NCBI GenBank assembly: GCA_020439405.1
Contig: JAGQSS010000004.1
Span: 1 to 50,436 of the forward strand
Source: Ilumatobacter sp.
GTDB taxonomy: Bacteria; Actinomycetota; Acidimicrobiia; Acidimicrobiales; Ilumatobacteraceae
Direction of reading: 5' to 3'
DNA length: 50,436 bases
The notes under the pieces are model-generated. The model saw only the letters and a list, made by a program, of their open reading frames with translations. It did no database searches and was not told the DNA's origin. Below are positions 1-8,952 of the stretch, in pieces. Position 1 is the first letter of the stretch; each line of letters begins with the position of its first letter. The position numbers and the translations under genes are program-made.

Positions 1-126
1 CACGTTCGCTCGCCGGAGGAGACCGAGAAGCTCGTCCGTCGGGCGTTCGCGTCGGTCGAGGTCACCGTACGACACGATCTGCTCAGAATTCCCTACTCGC
101 ATGCGATTGTCGTGGCGCGTCTCTGA
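1..126 (+). CDS. 3' end of a probable SAM-dependent methyltransferase (partial)
   Basis: The reading frame is open from the first base of the window and stops at TGA 124-126, giving the last 41 residues of a protein that starts outside the window. The tail reads as a charged helix (PEETEKLVRRAF) followed by beta-strand-like segments ending in HAIVVARL. Class I SAM methyltransferases often end this way, with a final hydrophobic strand plus a few basic residues. No catalytic motif is visible in the fragment, so the family is a guess from the tail only. The next gene is on the opposite strand and converges on it across about 200 bp (127-330), in which I see no further gene. Confidence 0.4.
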   Translation, partial: HVRSPEETEKLVRRAFASVEVTVRHDLLRIPYSHAIVVARL

Positions 127-330
127 CCCTGCGGTTCGTAGGGAGGCGACGGCGTCGACCGGGTGTCTGGCCGGTGATCATGGCGTCCGAGTGAGCGGCG
201 CAAGCGGTGCGCGACACGCGCGGGGTCATCGGCTGGTCTCGACGAACGGCGCCGAGCTCAGCTCAGCCCGCGGAGGCACCACAACCGGTACCGATCTGGC
301 TGCAGGTTGCTGGGAACCTGAGAGCGAGGT

Positions 331-2544
331 TCAGCGATCGAGCGGCTGTATCCGTAGGCCCAACACCGAGAGTGACCGGTCACCATCCCACCAGGCACGA
401 AACTCCCACAGGTCGGCACTTCCCTGGAAGTCGATGGACCGGCTGTCGACTGTTCCAGAAGTTCCGGGCAACGGCATTGATACAGTTGGCGGTGGCGGAG
501 GCTGGCCCGATGCCGGCGTCGCTTGGACGTCGAACACGCCGGCATCGCTTGTGACCGGCTCGTCGCTACGGTATTCGATCGTGACACGGTAGCGGCGGTC
601 CTCGAGGGGAACGTACGGCCCGTACATCGCAAACCCTGGGCTATCAACGCCCGGTTCGGCGGTGCGTGCGTCGCCTTCTGTCGATCCGGTTGCCGCAGGG
701 AGCTCTGATGGGGCCCACTCGAAGGGGTCGCGGGCGGGTATCGGGAGTTCGACGACGAGCAGTCGGAACTCGAGGCCCTGGTCGTGCCGCTCGTCCAGGA
801 GCACGCGCGCTTCGAGGTCAGCGACTATCTGTTCGGCACCCCGCACGAACTCGGCGTCGCCGTAGATTGCGAGTCTGCGCACGGCGCCGGCTTCAAAAGC
901 GTTGTTCGAGCCGTTCGCGTCCAGCGACAGGAGGTGCCCAGTCACATGCGGGGCGTAGATGGCGACGATCTGCGTCGAAAGGCCGCTTGCCATGAAGTAG
1001 ATGTCCGAGTCATCGACCTGGTCGAGCTTCCTCGCCAACCAGATCACCTCGTCGAGCGCGCCGTCGGACCGCGAACTCATCCAGTACAGCTCCCCGTATC
1101 TGGGATCGAGGTCAAGCACGCCCGTCGGGCGATGAACTGGCGAGGCAACGGTGAGCGCCACTGTGAGACCAATGACTGCAGCGACGGACCATGCCGGCCG
1201 CCGTACGCTGAGCACCGTCAATGCAACAACGGCTGTGACGAGCCCTACTGCAAACCATGCACCGCCGGGAACTCGTAGGTCGACGATGCGCGCTTGAACC
1301 AACACCAGCGTCCACAGTGAAAGGAAGACGGTGACGTGCGACCAACGCCACTGGACGACTCCGACGAGGGCGGCGACGTATACGGCTAGGGCAGGGTAGA
1401 GAAACGACCAGTAATAGGGAATCTCGAGCGTTCCACCATCACGTGCGAAGGTGTCAAACCAGTGCAACACGTATTGAAAGCCGAGCACGAATGCCACCGA
1501 CCCGATGCCCCGTGTCGAACGCAGCCGGCTCCGCATTCGGGGATGGAGCCAGCCGACCATCAGAAGGACCGCTGGGATATAGATCCACCCGAAGGACAAG
1601 AGCCAGCCATAGTCAGGTGCCAGAAGCGGGTCGCCGCCGCCCGACAGTCGCCGCATGAAGGTGATGGTCGGTGTGTAGACGTTGGGAATGCCGTAGCGCC
1701 AACGAAACCAGGCCAGGCCTGCGAGCACTGTCGTCATCGCAGAGACACCGATCAGCGTGGCATGCCAGAGCAGAGATCGCCAGAACCGCCGCAGCCCGGC
1801 GAGGTACACGGCAACCGGAGCTGGGCTGATGACGACTGCGAACGGGTTACTGATCACGATCGAGGCGGCGGCCACGCCGATGAATACGGAGCGGGCGACG
1901 CGTCGTCGAGGCTCGAAGCACTGCGTCATGAGCAAGAGCCCGCCGCTGACCACGAACCACTCGACGTAGTCCGTGAGAAGCGGCCGCGTAAACATTGGGT
2001 TGGTGAGCACGACCAGGCCTGCGACAAGTTCGGCCTGCCGGTTCCACCCCCAGCGTCGGCCTAAGTGCCATAAGGACATGAGGATGGATGATGCGAAGAC
2101 CCAGCGGACCACGAGGCGACCGGCGGCCGGACCCAACAGTTCGCTGACGTACATCGCGGGCAGGTACGCAGTCCACCGGGTGACGAAGTAGTGACGGTCA
2201 CCGACCTCCCGCATGATGTCGTCGAAGTTGATGGTGTATCCGGTGTAGAAGATCGGATCGAGTGCGTTCGGCGTCAATCCGTACCGCTCGGGACGCAGAA
2301 GCAAGAAGAGGATCGGAGGCAGGAGCAACGCGGCACCGGCGCGTTCCCACCACCATCGGCGGGTCGACTTCTTGCCCGACAGGGCGACGCGATCGTCAGC
2401 ACGCGTGGGTCCCGATTCGTTCAATGCCAGTGCAGGCGGTCGCTCTCTCTCGGTCGTCACCGGAACCACGCGCTCTGCGTACTCGTCGTGCGAATCGCCA
2501 GGACACGCCGCATGCCGACGTCCTAGGAACCTCGCTCGTAGCAT
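331..2544 (-). CDS. Large polytopic membrane protein, GT-C-like, with C-terminal beta-sandwich-like domain
   Basis: The 737-residue protein has a disordered N-terminus, a first membrane helix near residues 71-83, then an extracytoplasmic loop with DPIFYTGY (96-103) and NFDDIM (106-111), followed by many hydrophobic helices to about residue 480. Acidic residues in the first outer loop are typical of GT-C glycosyltransferases, which use polyprenyl-phosphate sugars outside the membrane. The last ~100 residues (from the GPYVPL motif) look like a beta-sandwich, possibly sugar-binding. The ATG at 2544 is chosen because a TAGCCT -10 box lies 8 nt upstream, as for other leaderless genes here; GTG 2460 is an alternative. 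The protein is broadly similar in style to the membrane protein at 16016-17605. The exact activity is not known. Confidence 0.7.
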   Translation of the reverse strand: MLRARFLGRRHAACPGDSHDEYAERVVPVTTERERPPALALNESGPTRADDRVALSGKKSTRRWWWERAGAALLLPPILFLLLRPERYGLTPNALDPIFYTGYTINFDDIMREVGDRHYFVTRWTAYLPAMYVSELLGPAAGRLVVRWVFASSILMSLWHLGRRWGWNRQAELVAGLVVLTNPMFTRPLLTDYVEWFVVSGGLLLMTQCFEPRRRVARSVFIGVAAASIVISNPFAVVISPAPVAVYLAGLRRFWRSLLWHATLIGVSAMTTVLAGLAWFRWRYGIPNVYTPTITFMRRLSGGGDPLLAPDYGWLLSFGWIYIPAVLLMVGWLHPRMRSRLRSTRGIGSVAFVLGFQYVLHWFDTFARDGGTLEIPYYWSFLYPALAVYVAALVGVVQWRWSHVTVFLSLWTLVLVQARIVDLRVPGGAWFAVGLVTAVVALTVLSVRRPAWSVAAVIGLTVALTVASPVHRPTGVLDLDPRYGELYWMSSRSDGALDEVIWLARKLDQVDDSDIYFMASGLSTQIVAIYAPHVTGHLLSLDANGSNNAFEAGAVRRLAIYGDAEFVRGAEQIVADLEARVLLDERHDQGLEFRLLVVELPIPARDPFEWAPSELPAATGSTEGDARTAEPGVDSPGFAMYGPYVPLEDRRYRVTIEYRSDEPVTSDAGVFDVQATPASGQPPPPPTVSMPLPGTSGTVDSRSIDFQGSADLWEFRAWWDGDRSLSVLGLRIQPLDR

Positions 2545-2552
2545 GACGGTTG

Positions 2553-2558
2553 AGGCTA
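2553..2558 (-). promoter_or_regulatory. -10 box TAGCCT, leaderless-type, for the gene starting at 2544
   Basis: TAGCCT on the reverse strand is followed by 8 nt and then ATG, which places the transcription start at or next to the start codon. No clear -35 was seen. Confidence 0.5.
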
Positions 2559-2577
2559 GCTTTGAACGACTTCGCAG

Positions 2578-2600
2578 CCCCGGTCACGAACGGACCGGGG
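2578..2600. repeat. 8-bp perfect inverted repeat
   Basis: CCCCGGTC and GACCGGGG flank a 7-nt loop. No T-run follows on either side, so it is not a canonical terminator. It lies just upstream of the reverse promoter and could be a protein-binding site. Confidence 0.35.
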
Positions 2601-2955
2601 ATCATCGATCCGGAATCCACCTGCCCGCCGACTTCGGCTCTGAAGTCGAGCGGTCGCGCCGGATGGCGGACGGGACTGAAGACGAAAGAGACGACAGTGC
2701 GCCTGAGCGAATCGAGTTCTGGGTCCCTGATTGGTCGTCCCGGCGTTCCCGGTTCCGACGTCACCGATCGTCGTCCTCGGCCGGGACAGGGTTCGTGTGT
2801 ATGGGGGGCTTCGTCCGGAGTGCTCGGGTTGGGCACCGGGTCGGCGCGATGACTGGCGCCCGGGCGGCGGACATCGTACCGTTCCACGGTCGCCGGCCAC
2901 CGAGTCAGTAGGATGCCGCCAGCCAGCACCGCCCCGATCGCGAACCTCCCCACCG

Positions 2956-5900
2956 ATGACAGAAACCTTCATCTCCTACTCGCAGAACGGCGAGGACATC
3001 GTGCTCTGGAGGGCCCTGAAAGGTGTCGAGAACGGCTTCTACATCGACGTGGGTGCCGCCGACCCGATCGGGCATTCGGCAACGTATGCGCTGTATCTCC
3101 GTGACTGGCGCGGGATCAATATCGAGCCGGTGCACGACTTCGCCGAAGCGCTGAGAACGCTGCGGCCTCGCGACATCACGCTCGAGATGGCACTGGGCGA
3201 CGAGGCGGGCGAGCTCACTGCGTACGTCGTCGAGGGGACCGGACTCACGACCCTCGACAAGGATCGTGCCGACGAGCTGAGTGGCGACTTCGACGTCCGG
3301 ACCCGAATCGTCCCCACGGCGACGTTGGCGTCCGTCTGCGCGGAACATGTGCCGCCCGGGCAACCGGTCCACATCCTGAAGGTCGATGTGGAGGGCTTCG
3401 AGCGCCAGGTGCTGCAGGGCGCCGACTTCGAGACGTTCCGGCCGTGGGTGATCGTGATCGAGGCGACGCGCCCGAGTTCGCAGATTCAATCGCACGAGGA
3501 ATGGGAGCCGATCCTTCTCGAGGCGGGGTACTCGTACTGCTCGTTCGACGGTCTCAACAGGTACTACGTCGCCACCGAACACTCCGATCTGGCGGAGGCG
3601 CTCTCGTACGGTCCGTCGGTGTTCGACCGGCCGTACCAACCGTCGGAGGTGACGCTCGGCATCGAGCGACACCGCGAACACATCCTGACCGAGTTGCACT
3701 CGACGAGGAAGCAAGCCGATGAGCTCGAACGCGACCTGGCCTCGGCGAGGGACGAGTACTCGAGACTGCGCGACACGGTGGTCGCCGAGCACCAAGCCGA
3801 ACTCGATCGGATGGGCGAGCAGCTCGACCGTCTGGCGAACGAACTCGCCGATGTCACCGGTGTCCGAGATCGGGCGTTCGTCGCGCTGGAGACCGCACAA
3901 CGCGAGCGTTCGGACGAGACGGACGAACTCCGGCGTCTTCGCGGGGAGGTCGATCTCGCTCGCCGGCAACTGCAGGGGATGTACGACTCCGAGACGTGGC
4001 GGATCGGGCGACTGATCTGGCACGTCGGACGGCGAACCGGTCTCGCAGAAGTGGCCCGTCGGCCGGCCCAACAGCTCCTCGGTCGAGTCTTCGGTGAGAC
4101 GACGGACGCCGCGCCCGGCCGCAGGGGGATCGCAGGTGCGATCCCGGGGCGTCGGGGAGCGACGGCCGGCCCATGGGATTTCCCGTCGACGCACACCTGG
4201 GAGGGCCCGCTCGCCGACCTGGCCGACGAACTCTCGACCGGCGTGGTGCCGGAGCCCGACAGATTGCACCTCGCGATCGACGAGCTGGCGATGGACAGCG
4301 ACGACGCGATCGCATCGGGCCGATTCTCGTACTCGGAGCGGCGTGCGCTCGGCGAGCTCCAACTCGCGCTGAAGGGACGCAGCCATCGCAGCGCCGAGCC
4401 GGGGCTCGTCGTGATCGACGCACGGTGCTTCGACGATCCGGCACTCGCGCATCGTGGCATCGGTCGTCACGCTCTCGACGTCCTGGGCCAACTCGCCGGC
4501 AGTGTCGCCGACGCCTCCGAGGTGATCCTGGTCGGCGACGGTGGTATCGACTCGTTGTCGCCGCGACCCGATCTGGCGTGGACGCCGATGTCCGCGGCGG
4601 AGTTCGTGCGCAGCCACCGCACGGCCGACCTCTTCGTCTCGTTGTCACCCGTCACGGCGCCCGTGATCCCGAGTGCGATCGGACACGACACCCGAGCGAT
4701 CGCAATCGTCTACGACCTGATCCCGCTGGCCTACCCGCGTCACTATCACGCCGATCCGGCGTCGTTCGTCGAGTATGTCGGTCGTCTCAGCTGGCTGCGG
4801 ACGTTCGACGGACTCTGGTCGATCTCGGCAGCGACGATCGACGATCTGGTCGATCGCCTCGACATCGATCGAGCGCGAGCCGAGTTCACGGGCGTTTCGT
4901 ACGCGCTCCGCTCCGACGCCACCGAGGGAACGAATGCGACCGCCCCGGTGGTGATGGTGTGCGGCGGTGGTGAGCCGCGAAAGAACATGCTGACGCCGAT
5001 CGAGGCGATGCGACGGAGCCACCTCGACGTCGACGTCGAGATCATGGGCGTGTTGCCCGAGCAGTTGGCGGACCCGCTCGTCGAGATCGGATCGCCTCGA
5101 TCCCGGCGTTCGCTCACCCTGCTCGGACGGGTGTCCGACGACGAACTCGCCGCGGCGTATCGTCGAGCGGCGGTCGTCGTGGTGCCGTCGCACGCCGAAG
5201 GTTTCTCCCTTCCAGTCGCCGAGGCGCTCGAAGCGGGCCGACCGGTCGTCGCGTCGGCGATTCCGGAACACCGAGAGTTGCTCGGCGAGGGACCTTGGCT
5301 CGTCGACCCGAGGGAACGCAAACAATGGGCCGTCGCCGTCAAGGCGGCGCTCCGCAACGCAGACGAGTGGCACCGCCGGCAGGACGAGACGTATCGCCAC
5401 TCGGTGAGTCGACGCTGGGATCCGGCGCAGTACAGATTCGAAGCGACTCGTCGACGCTCCACACGACGTCGGCGTCAGCGCCCGACCTTGGCGATCGTCA
5501 CGCCGCTGCCACCGCAGCGGACCGGGATCGCCGACTACTCGGCGTTCGTCTTTCCGGCGCTCGAGCGCTACTTCGACGTCGGCTACGTCGTGAACTCGCT
5601 CGACGAAGTAGCAGCCGGCATCGGCCCGCGACGCGACGAGACGATCACGACCGGACTGGTCGGTCGGTTCGATCACGTGCTGCACGTGCTGGGCAACAGT
5701 CATTTCCACGTGCCGGCACTCGAGCATCTTCAGCGACTCGGCGGCGCCGCACTCGGTCACGACAACCGGATGTCCGGCGCCTACCTCCACTGGCGGGGAG
5801 CGGCAGCCACCGCCCGGGTGATGTCGATGCACGGGGCCGACATCGCCGAGCCCGACGTCTATCGCTACTTGGTCGACCTCGACGGTGCTCCCGACTCGTG

Positions 5901-6606
5901 CTACGGCGAGATCGCCGAATGGGCCCGTCCGCTCTTCGTGCACAGCGATCGCCTGGCGGCCAGGCTGAGCGCCGAGACGGGACACGACGTGCTCGCACTC
6001 CCGTTCTGCCCACTCCGCGTGCCGAGCGCCGAGGAGATCCGACGCGAACCCCGACGTCGGGGCACTCGCAGGATCGTGACGTTCGGGTCGGTCAGCGTCG
6101 CCCTCAAGCGTTGCGACCTCGTCGTGGAGATGCTGGGGTGGCTCCGCCAGTGGGGTGCCGACGTCGAACTCGTCATGGTGGGCGAGGGGAGCGAGCAGGA
6201 GTTGGCGCTCATCGACCGGTTGGCGGTCGAGTCCGGTGTCGCCGATCGCGTGACCGTCACCGGACGCGTCGACGACGACGAGTATCGCCGTTGGCTCGTC
6301 GAGGCCGACCTCGCCGTCCAGGTCCGGAACTCCGGCCTGCAGACGAACAGTGGTGCTGCGATGGATGCTGTCGCCTTCGGCGTACCCCTCGTCACGACCG
6401 AATCCATGCGCACTGATCTGTTCGAGGACGCCCCCAACGTGATCACCGTGCCGGACTGCTTCAGTTCGTTCCAGCTCGCAGAAGCCGCCCAGGTCGGCCT
6501 CGCGCGCGATCGGCGCGAGGCCGAAGACGAGCGCCGGGCCTTCGTCGACGCACGCAGCCCCGAGGAGTACGCGGCGATCCTCGCGGAGGGGTTGCTCGGA
6601 TCATGA
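2956..6606 (+). CDS. FkbM methyltransferase - coiled coil - GT4 - GT4 fusion
   Basis: This 1216-residue cytoplasmic protein has four parts. Residues 1-240 are an FkbM-type SAM methyltransferase (FYIDVGAADP near 28; VDVEGFERQV near 142). Residues ~245-350 are a charged heptad-like coiled coil ending in ETWRIGRLIWHVGRR. Residues ~480-830 are a GT4 glycosyltransferase with YDLIPLAYP and the E-x7-E motif region EGFSLPVAEALE near 745. Residues ~844-1216 are a second GT4 beginning TPLPPQRTGIADYS. The ATG at 2956 starts right at the FkbM domain; a longer frame upstream looks non-coding. The layout recalls WsaE (methyltransferase plus rhamnosyltransferases), and the coiled coil recalls the WbdD molecular ruler, so it may both polymerise and cap a glycan. 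In the second GT4 the usual first Glu of the nucleotide-binding motif appears to be replaced (SGLQTNSGAAMDA). It is the first gene of the operon with the exporter. Confidence 0.85.
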   Translation: MTETFISYSQNGEDIVLWRALKGVENGFYIDVGAADPIGHSATYALYLRDWRGINIEPVHDFAEALRTLRPRDITLEMALGDEAGELTAYVVEGTGLTTLDKDRADELSGDFDVRTRIVPTATLASVCAEHVPPGQPVHILKVDVEGFERQVLQGADFETFRPWVIVIEATRPSSQIQSHEEWEPILLEAGYSYCSFDGLNRYYVATEHSDLAEALSYGPSVFDRPYQPSEVTLGIERHREHILTELHSTRKQADELERDLASARDEYSRLRDTVVAEHQAELDRMGEQLDRLANELADVTGVRDRAFVALETAQRERSDETDELRRLRGEVDLARRQLQGMYDSETWRIGRLIWHVGRRTGLAEVARRPAQQLLGRVFGETTDAAPGRRGIAGAIPGRRGATAGPWDFPSTHTWEGPLADLADELSTGVVPEPDRLHLAIDELAMDSDDAIASGRFSYSERRALGELQLALKGRSHRSAEPGLVVIDARCFDDPALAHRGIGRHALDVLGQLAGSVADASEVILVGDGGIDSLSPRPDLAWTPMSAAEFVRSHRTADLFVSLSPVTAPVIPSAIGHDTRAIAIVYDLIPLAYPRHYHADPASFVEYVGRLSWLRTFDGLWSISAATIDDLVDRLDIDRARAEFTGVSYALRSDATEGTNATAPVVMVCGGGEPRKNMLTPIEAMRRSHLDVDVEIMGVLPEQLADPLVEIGSPRSRRSLTLLGRVSDDELAAAYRRAAVVVVPSHAEGFSLPVAEALEAGRPVVASAIPEHRELLGEGPWLVDPRERKQWAVAVKAALRNADEWHRRQDETYRHSVSRRWDPAQYRFEATRRRSTRRRRQRPTLAIVTPLPPQRTGIADYSAFVFPALERYFDVGYVVNSLDEVAAGIGPRRDETITTGLVGRFDHVLHVLGNSHFHVPALEHLQRLGGAALGHDNRMSGAYLHWRGAAATARVMSMHGADIAEPDVYRYLVDLDGAPDSCYGEIAEWARPLFVHSDRLAARLSAETGHDVLALPFCPLRVPSAEEIRREPRRRGTRRIVTFGSVSVALKRCDLVVEMLGWLRQWGADVELVMVGEGSEQELALIDRLAVESGVADRVTVTGRVDDDEYRRWLVEADLAVQVRNSGLQTNSGAAMDAVAFGVPLVTTESMRTDLFEDAPNVITVPDCFSSFQLAEAAQVGLARDRREAEDERRAFVDARSPEEYAAILAEGLLGS

Positions 6607-7706
6607 GCTTGTGTTTCGACATCACGCAGTTCACCCGTATGCCGATGGCGTCGGGTATCCAGCGTGTCCTGCTCCAGATCGCTGAGCGGTGTGCCGACGA
6701 CGATCGGTTCGCCGTGATGTGCCGAAACGGCGCCCACCTGCTCACCCCCGACGCCGCCGACATGTTGATCCGGAGTCGCTTCGACTCGACGTGGCGGGGT
6801 CCGCTCTGGTGGAGCGCCACCGACGTCGCGCTCGGTCGCCTGACCACCGACGAGATCGGCGACCGCTTCGATGCGTACGTCTTCGCCGAGCTCACCTATG
6901 ACCGTGAGACGCTCGATCGATGGCAGGAGTTGATCGACGTCCACCCGGATCGTGTCGGCGCCATCTTCTACGACGCCACTCCGGAGACGCATCGCGAGCT
7001 GTTCGGCGTGCAACCTCCAGCGGGTGCCGGCCGATACTTCCGGATGGTGGCCACGCTCGATCGGGTCGCGTGCATCAGCCACGGTGCGCGGCGTGAGCTC
7101 GCACAGATCGCACGACGCGACGAGACCGAGTTCGACGTTGCCCCGCTGGGTGGCGACCACCTCCCGGTCGCCGACGCCGGCGACCCACCGACGTCGTTCG
7201 TCGTGCTTGGAGATCTCAAGGCCAAGAAGCGCGTCGACATCGTCCTGGAAGCCTTCGAGCGGGTCCGCGACGAGGTGGACGTCGATCTCGTCATCATCGG
7301 TCGCAGCATCGAGGGCGAGGACCGGATCGCGGGGCTGGTGCGGTCCGCCAGTGCCGACCCACGCGTGACCTGGTTGAGTGAGGCCACCGATGCCGACGTC
7401 AGCGAGCAGCTCGGGCGTGCGGTGGCGGGAGCATTCGTCGCAGGGGAGGAGGGCTTCGGTCTCCCGGCACTCGAACTCCTGCACGCGGGTGTGCCGATCG
7501 TCGTCGATGCCACACTCCCGTCGCTCCGCTACGTCGACGATCATGGCCAGATCCGACTCGAGCACGTCGACGTCGCGTCCGTCGCCGAGGCCATCGTGCG
7601 GTTGGTCGGCGCCGAGCGTGATCGATTCCGGGGTGACGCCGAGAACGTCGCCGTACCGTCGTGGGACACATTCATGACCTCGATCCGCGAGGTGATGACG
7701 CGATGA
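6603..7706 (+). CDS. GT4 family glycosyltransferase
   Basis: The 367-residue protein starts with an ATG that overlaps the preceding stop (ATGA), so translation is probably coupled. The N-terminal Rossmann-like half begins SLCFDITQFTRMPMASGIQR, a start seen in GT4 enzymes of such clusters. The C-terminal half carries LGDLKAKKRVD, a donor-binding loop, and the E-x7-E region EEGFGLPALELLHAG near residue 280. It shares the pattern YDxxP...CIS...K(K/N) with the neighbouring GT4 proteins, which suggests common descent. It probably transfers an activated sugar to the growing lipid-linked glycan at the inner membrane face; the sugar cannot be told. Confidence 0.85.
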   Translation: MSLCFDITQFTRMPMASGIQRVLLQIAERCADDDRFAVMCRNGAHLLTPDAADMLIRSRFDSTWRGPLWWSATDVALGRLTTDEIGDRFDAYVFAELTYDRETLDRWQELIDVHPDRVGAIFYDATPETHRELFGVQPPAGAGRYFRMVATLDRVACISHGARRELAQIARRDETEFDVAPLGGDHLPVADAGDPPTSFVVLGDLKAKKRVDIVLEAFERVRDEVDVDLVIIGRSIEGEDRIAGLVRSASADPRVTWLSEATDADVSEQLGRAVAGAFVAGEEGFGLPALELLHAGVPIVVDATLPSLRYVDDHGQIRLEHVDVASVAEAIVRLVGAERDRFRGDAENVAVPSWDTFMTSIREVMTR

Positions 7707-7756
7707 CCGGTGGCGACGTCACGACGGTGCTCTCCGCCCCACCGACCACGCGATGA
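7703..7756 (+). CDS. Possible 17-codon coupling ORF between two GT4 genes
   Basis: An ATG at 7703 overlaps the stop of the upstream GT4 gene (ATGA), and this tiny frame runs 17 codons to a TGA at 7754-7756 that overlaps the ATG of the next GT4 gene (again ATGA). It would fill exactly the only sizeable gap in an otherwise overlapping operon, and the next gene has no visible Shine-Dalgarno. The peptide (MTGGDVTTVLSAPPTTR) resembles nothing known. It may simply pass ribosomes from one gene to the next, or be chance. Confidence 0.3.
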   Translation: MTGGDVTTVLSAPPTTR

Positions 7757-8952
7757 CGGTCCTGTTCAACGTCACCGATGCGATCGGGACGGCGCCCAAC
7801 CACGGGATCACCCGAACCGAACGGCGGCTGGCCACGGCACTCGCCGGACGCACGGACGTCGAATTCGTCCTCGTCCGGGGTCACGACTTGTGGCAGGTCG
7901 ACGCCACGGAGATCCTGCCACTGCTCGACCGACCCGACGTGGCGTCCACGCCGCATGTCGAGCGGTTCGGCGTCGATGATCCGCCTCGCGCCCCCTCGGC
8001 CGTTGCGGCGGTGGTCGATCGCGTGCGTCGGCGAACCCCGGCAGCACCATCCGATCCGTCGTTCAGCGCTCGTTCCTACCGATCCCGGGCCGACGATGTG
8101 CTGGTCTCGGTGGGACTCGACTGGGTGCACGGAACGCTCGACATCGCCGAACGGCACGTCTTCGGTGCAGGTGGACGGTTCGTGGGGCTCTCGTACGACC
8201 TCATCCCGATCGACCATCCCGAGTGGTTGTTCCCCCCCGATGTCGACGGCTTTCGAGCGCACCTCCGCCGGTTGCTCCGGGTAGCGGACTCGGTGATGTG
8301 CATCTCGGCGTCGACGCAGTCGGACCTGCTGCGTCACTTCCCGGACGTCGACCGGACGACGACACCGGTCATCACGCTCGGAGCCGACGCCGCAACGCAC
8401 TCCGGCTCCGAACACCGCGCGTTCGCAGCCTCGATGTTCGACGGCGCTCCGTATGTGATCTATTGCGCGACGGTCGATCGGCGGAAGAACCATCGCGTGC
8501 TGTACCGAGCGGTGCGGGAACTCGTCGACCGGGGCATCGATGGCAACGTGTTGTTCGTCGGCCGGGTCGGGTCGGGAGTCGACGATCTCATCGATTCGAT
8601 GCGACACGATCGATCGATCGCCGGGCGGATCGCGCTCGTCACCGATTGCGACGACCGCCATCTCGCTGCGCTGTACGAGCGGTCGGTCGGCGCCGTGTAC
8701 CCGTCGCTGTACGAGGGGTGGGGCCTCGGTGTCACCGAGGCCTTGGCGCACGGTCGACCGTGCGTGGTCGCGACGGGTTCGTCCCTCGGGGAAGCCGGGT
8801 TGGGCGCATGCCGGGAGGTCCACCCCTTGCGGACCGGCGCATGGGCGGACGCGATGCAGCAGATGTTCGCCGGCCAGATCCCGGCACCGGCCGTCGACCT
8901 CCCGACGTGGGAATCGGCGGCGGCGCAGGTGCTCGAGGTGGCGACGCGATGA
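7753..8952 (+). CDS. GT4 family glycosyltransferase
   Basis: The 399-residue protein starts TVLFNVTDAIGTAPNHGITR. It has the local GT4 signature set: YDLIPIDHPEW near residue 150, CISASTQSDLLRHF near 180, CATVDRRKNHRV near 238, and YEGWGLGVTEALAHG near 320 with the E-x7-E acidic pair. It is closely parallel in layout to the GT4 genes on both sides. No Shine-Dalgarno is visible, and the start is linked to the upstream gene only through a 17-codon frame. Its stop overlaps the ATG of the next gene. The role is chain extension of the exported glycan; specificity is unknown. Confidence 0.85.
   Translation: MTVLFNVTDAIGTAPNHGITRTERRLATALAGRTDVEFVLVRGHDLWQVDATEILPLLDRPDVASTPHVERFGVDDPPRAPSAVAAVVDRVRRRTPAAPSDPSFSARSYRSRADDVLVSVGLDWVHGTLDIAERHVFGAGGRFVGLSYDLIPIDHPEWLFPPDVDGFRAHLRRLLRVADSVMCISASTQSDLLRHFPDVDRTTTPVITLGADAATHSGSEHRAFAASMFDGAPYVIYCATVDRRKNHRVLYRAVRELVDRGIDGNVLFVGRVGSGVDDLIDSMRHDRSIAGRIALVTDCDDRHLAALYERSVGAVYPSLYEGWGLGVTEALAHGRPCVVATGSSLGEAGLGACREVHPLRTGAWADAMQQMFAGQIPAPAVDLPTWESAAAQVLEVATR

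Larger units (their letters stand above)
2545..2955. other. Divergent intergenic region with promoters and a hairpin
   Basis: These 411 bp separate the reverse membrane gene from the forward glycan operon. They hold the reverse -10 box at 2553-2558, an 8-bp perfect inverted repeat at 2578-2600 (CCCCGGTC, 7-nt loop, GACCGGGG), and a forward TAGGAT at 2909-2914 that could serve the gene at 2956 with a ~35-nt leader. Open frames cross the region on both strands, but none shows recognisable protein features. Confidence 0.5.

Noticed and set aside
2578-2600. Rho-independent terminator
   Set aside because: The hairpin has no T-run on either side and lies upstream of genes on both strands.
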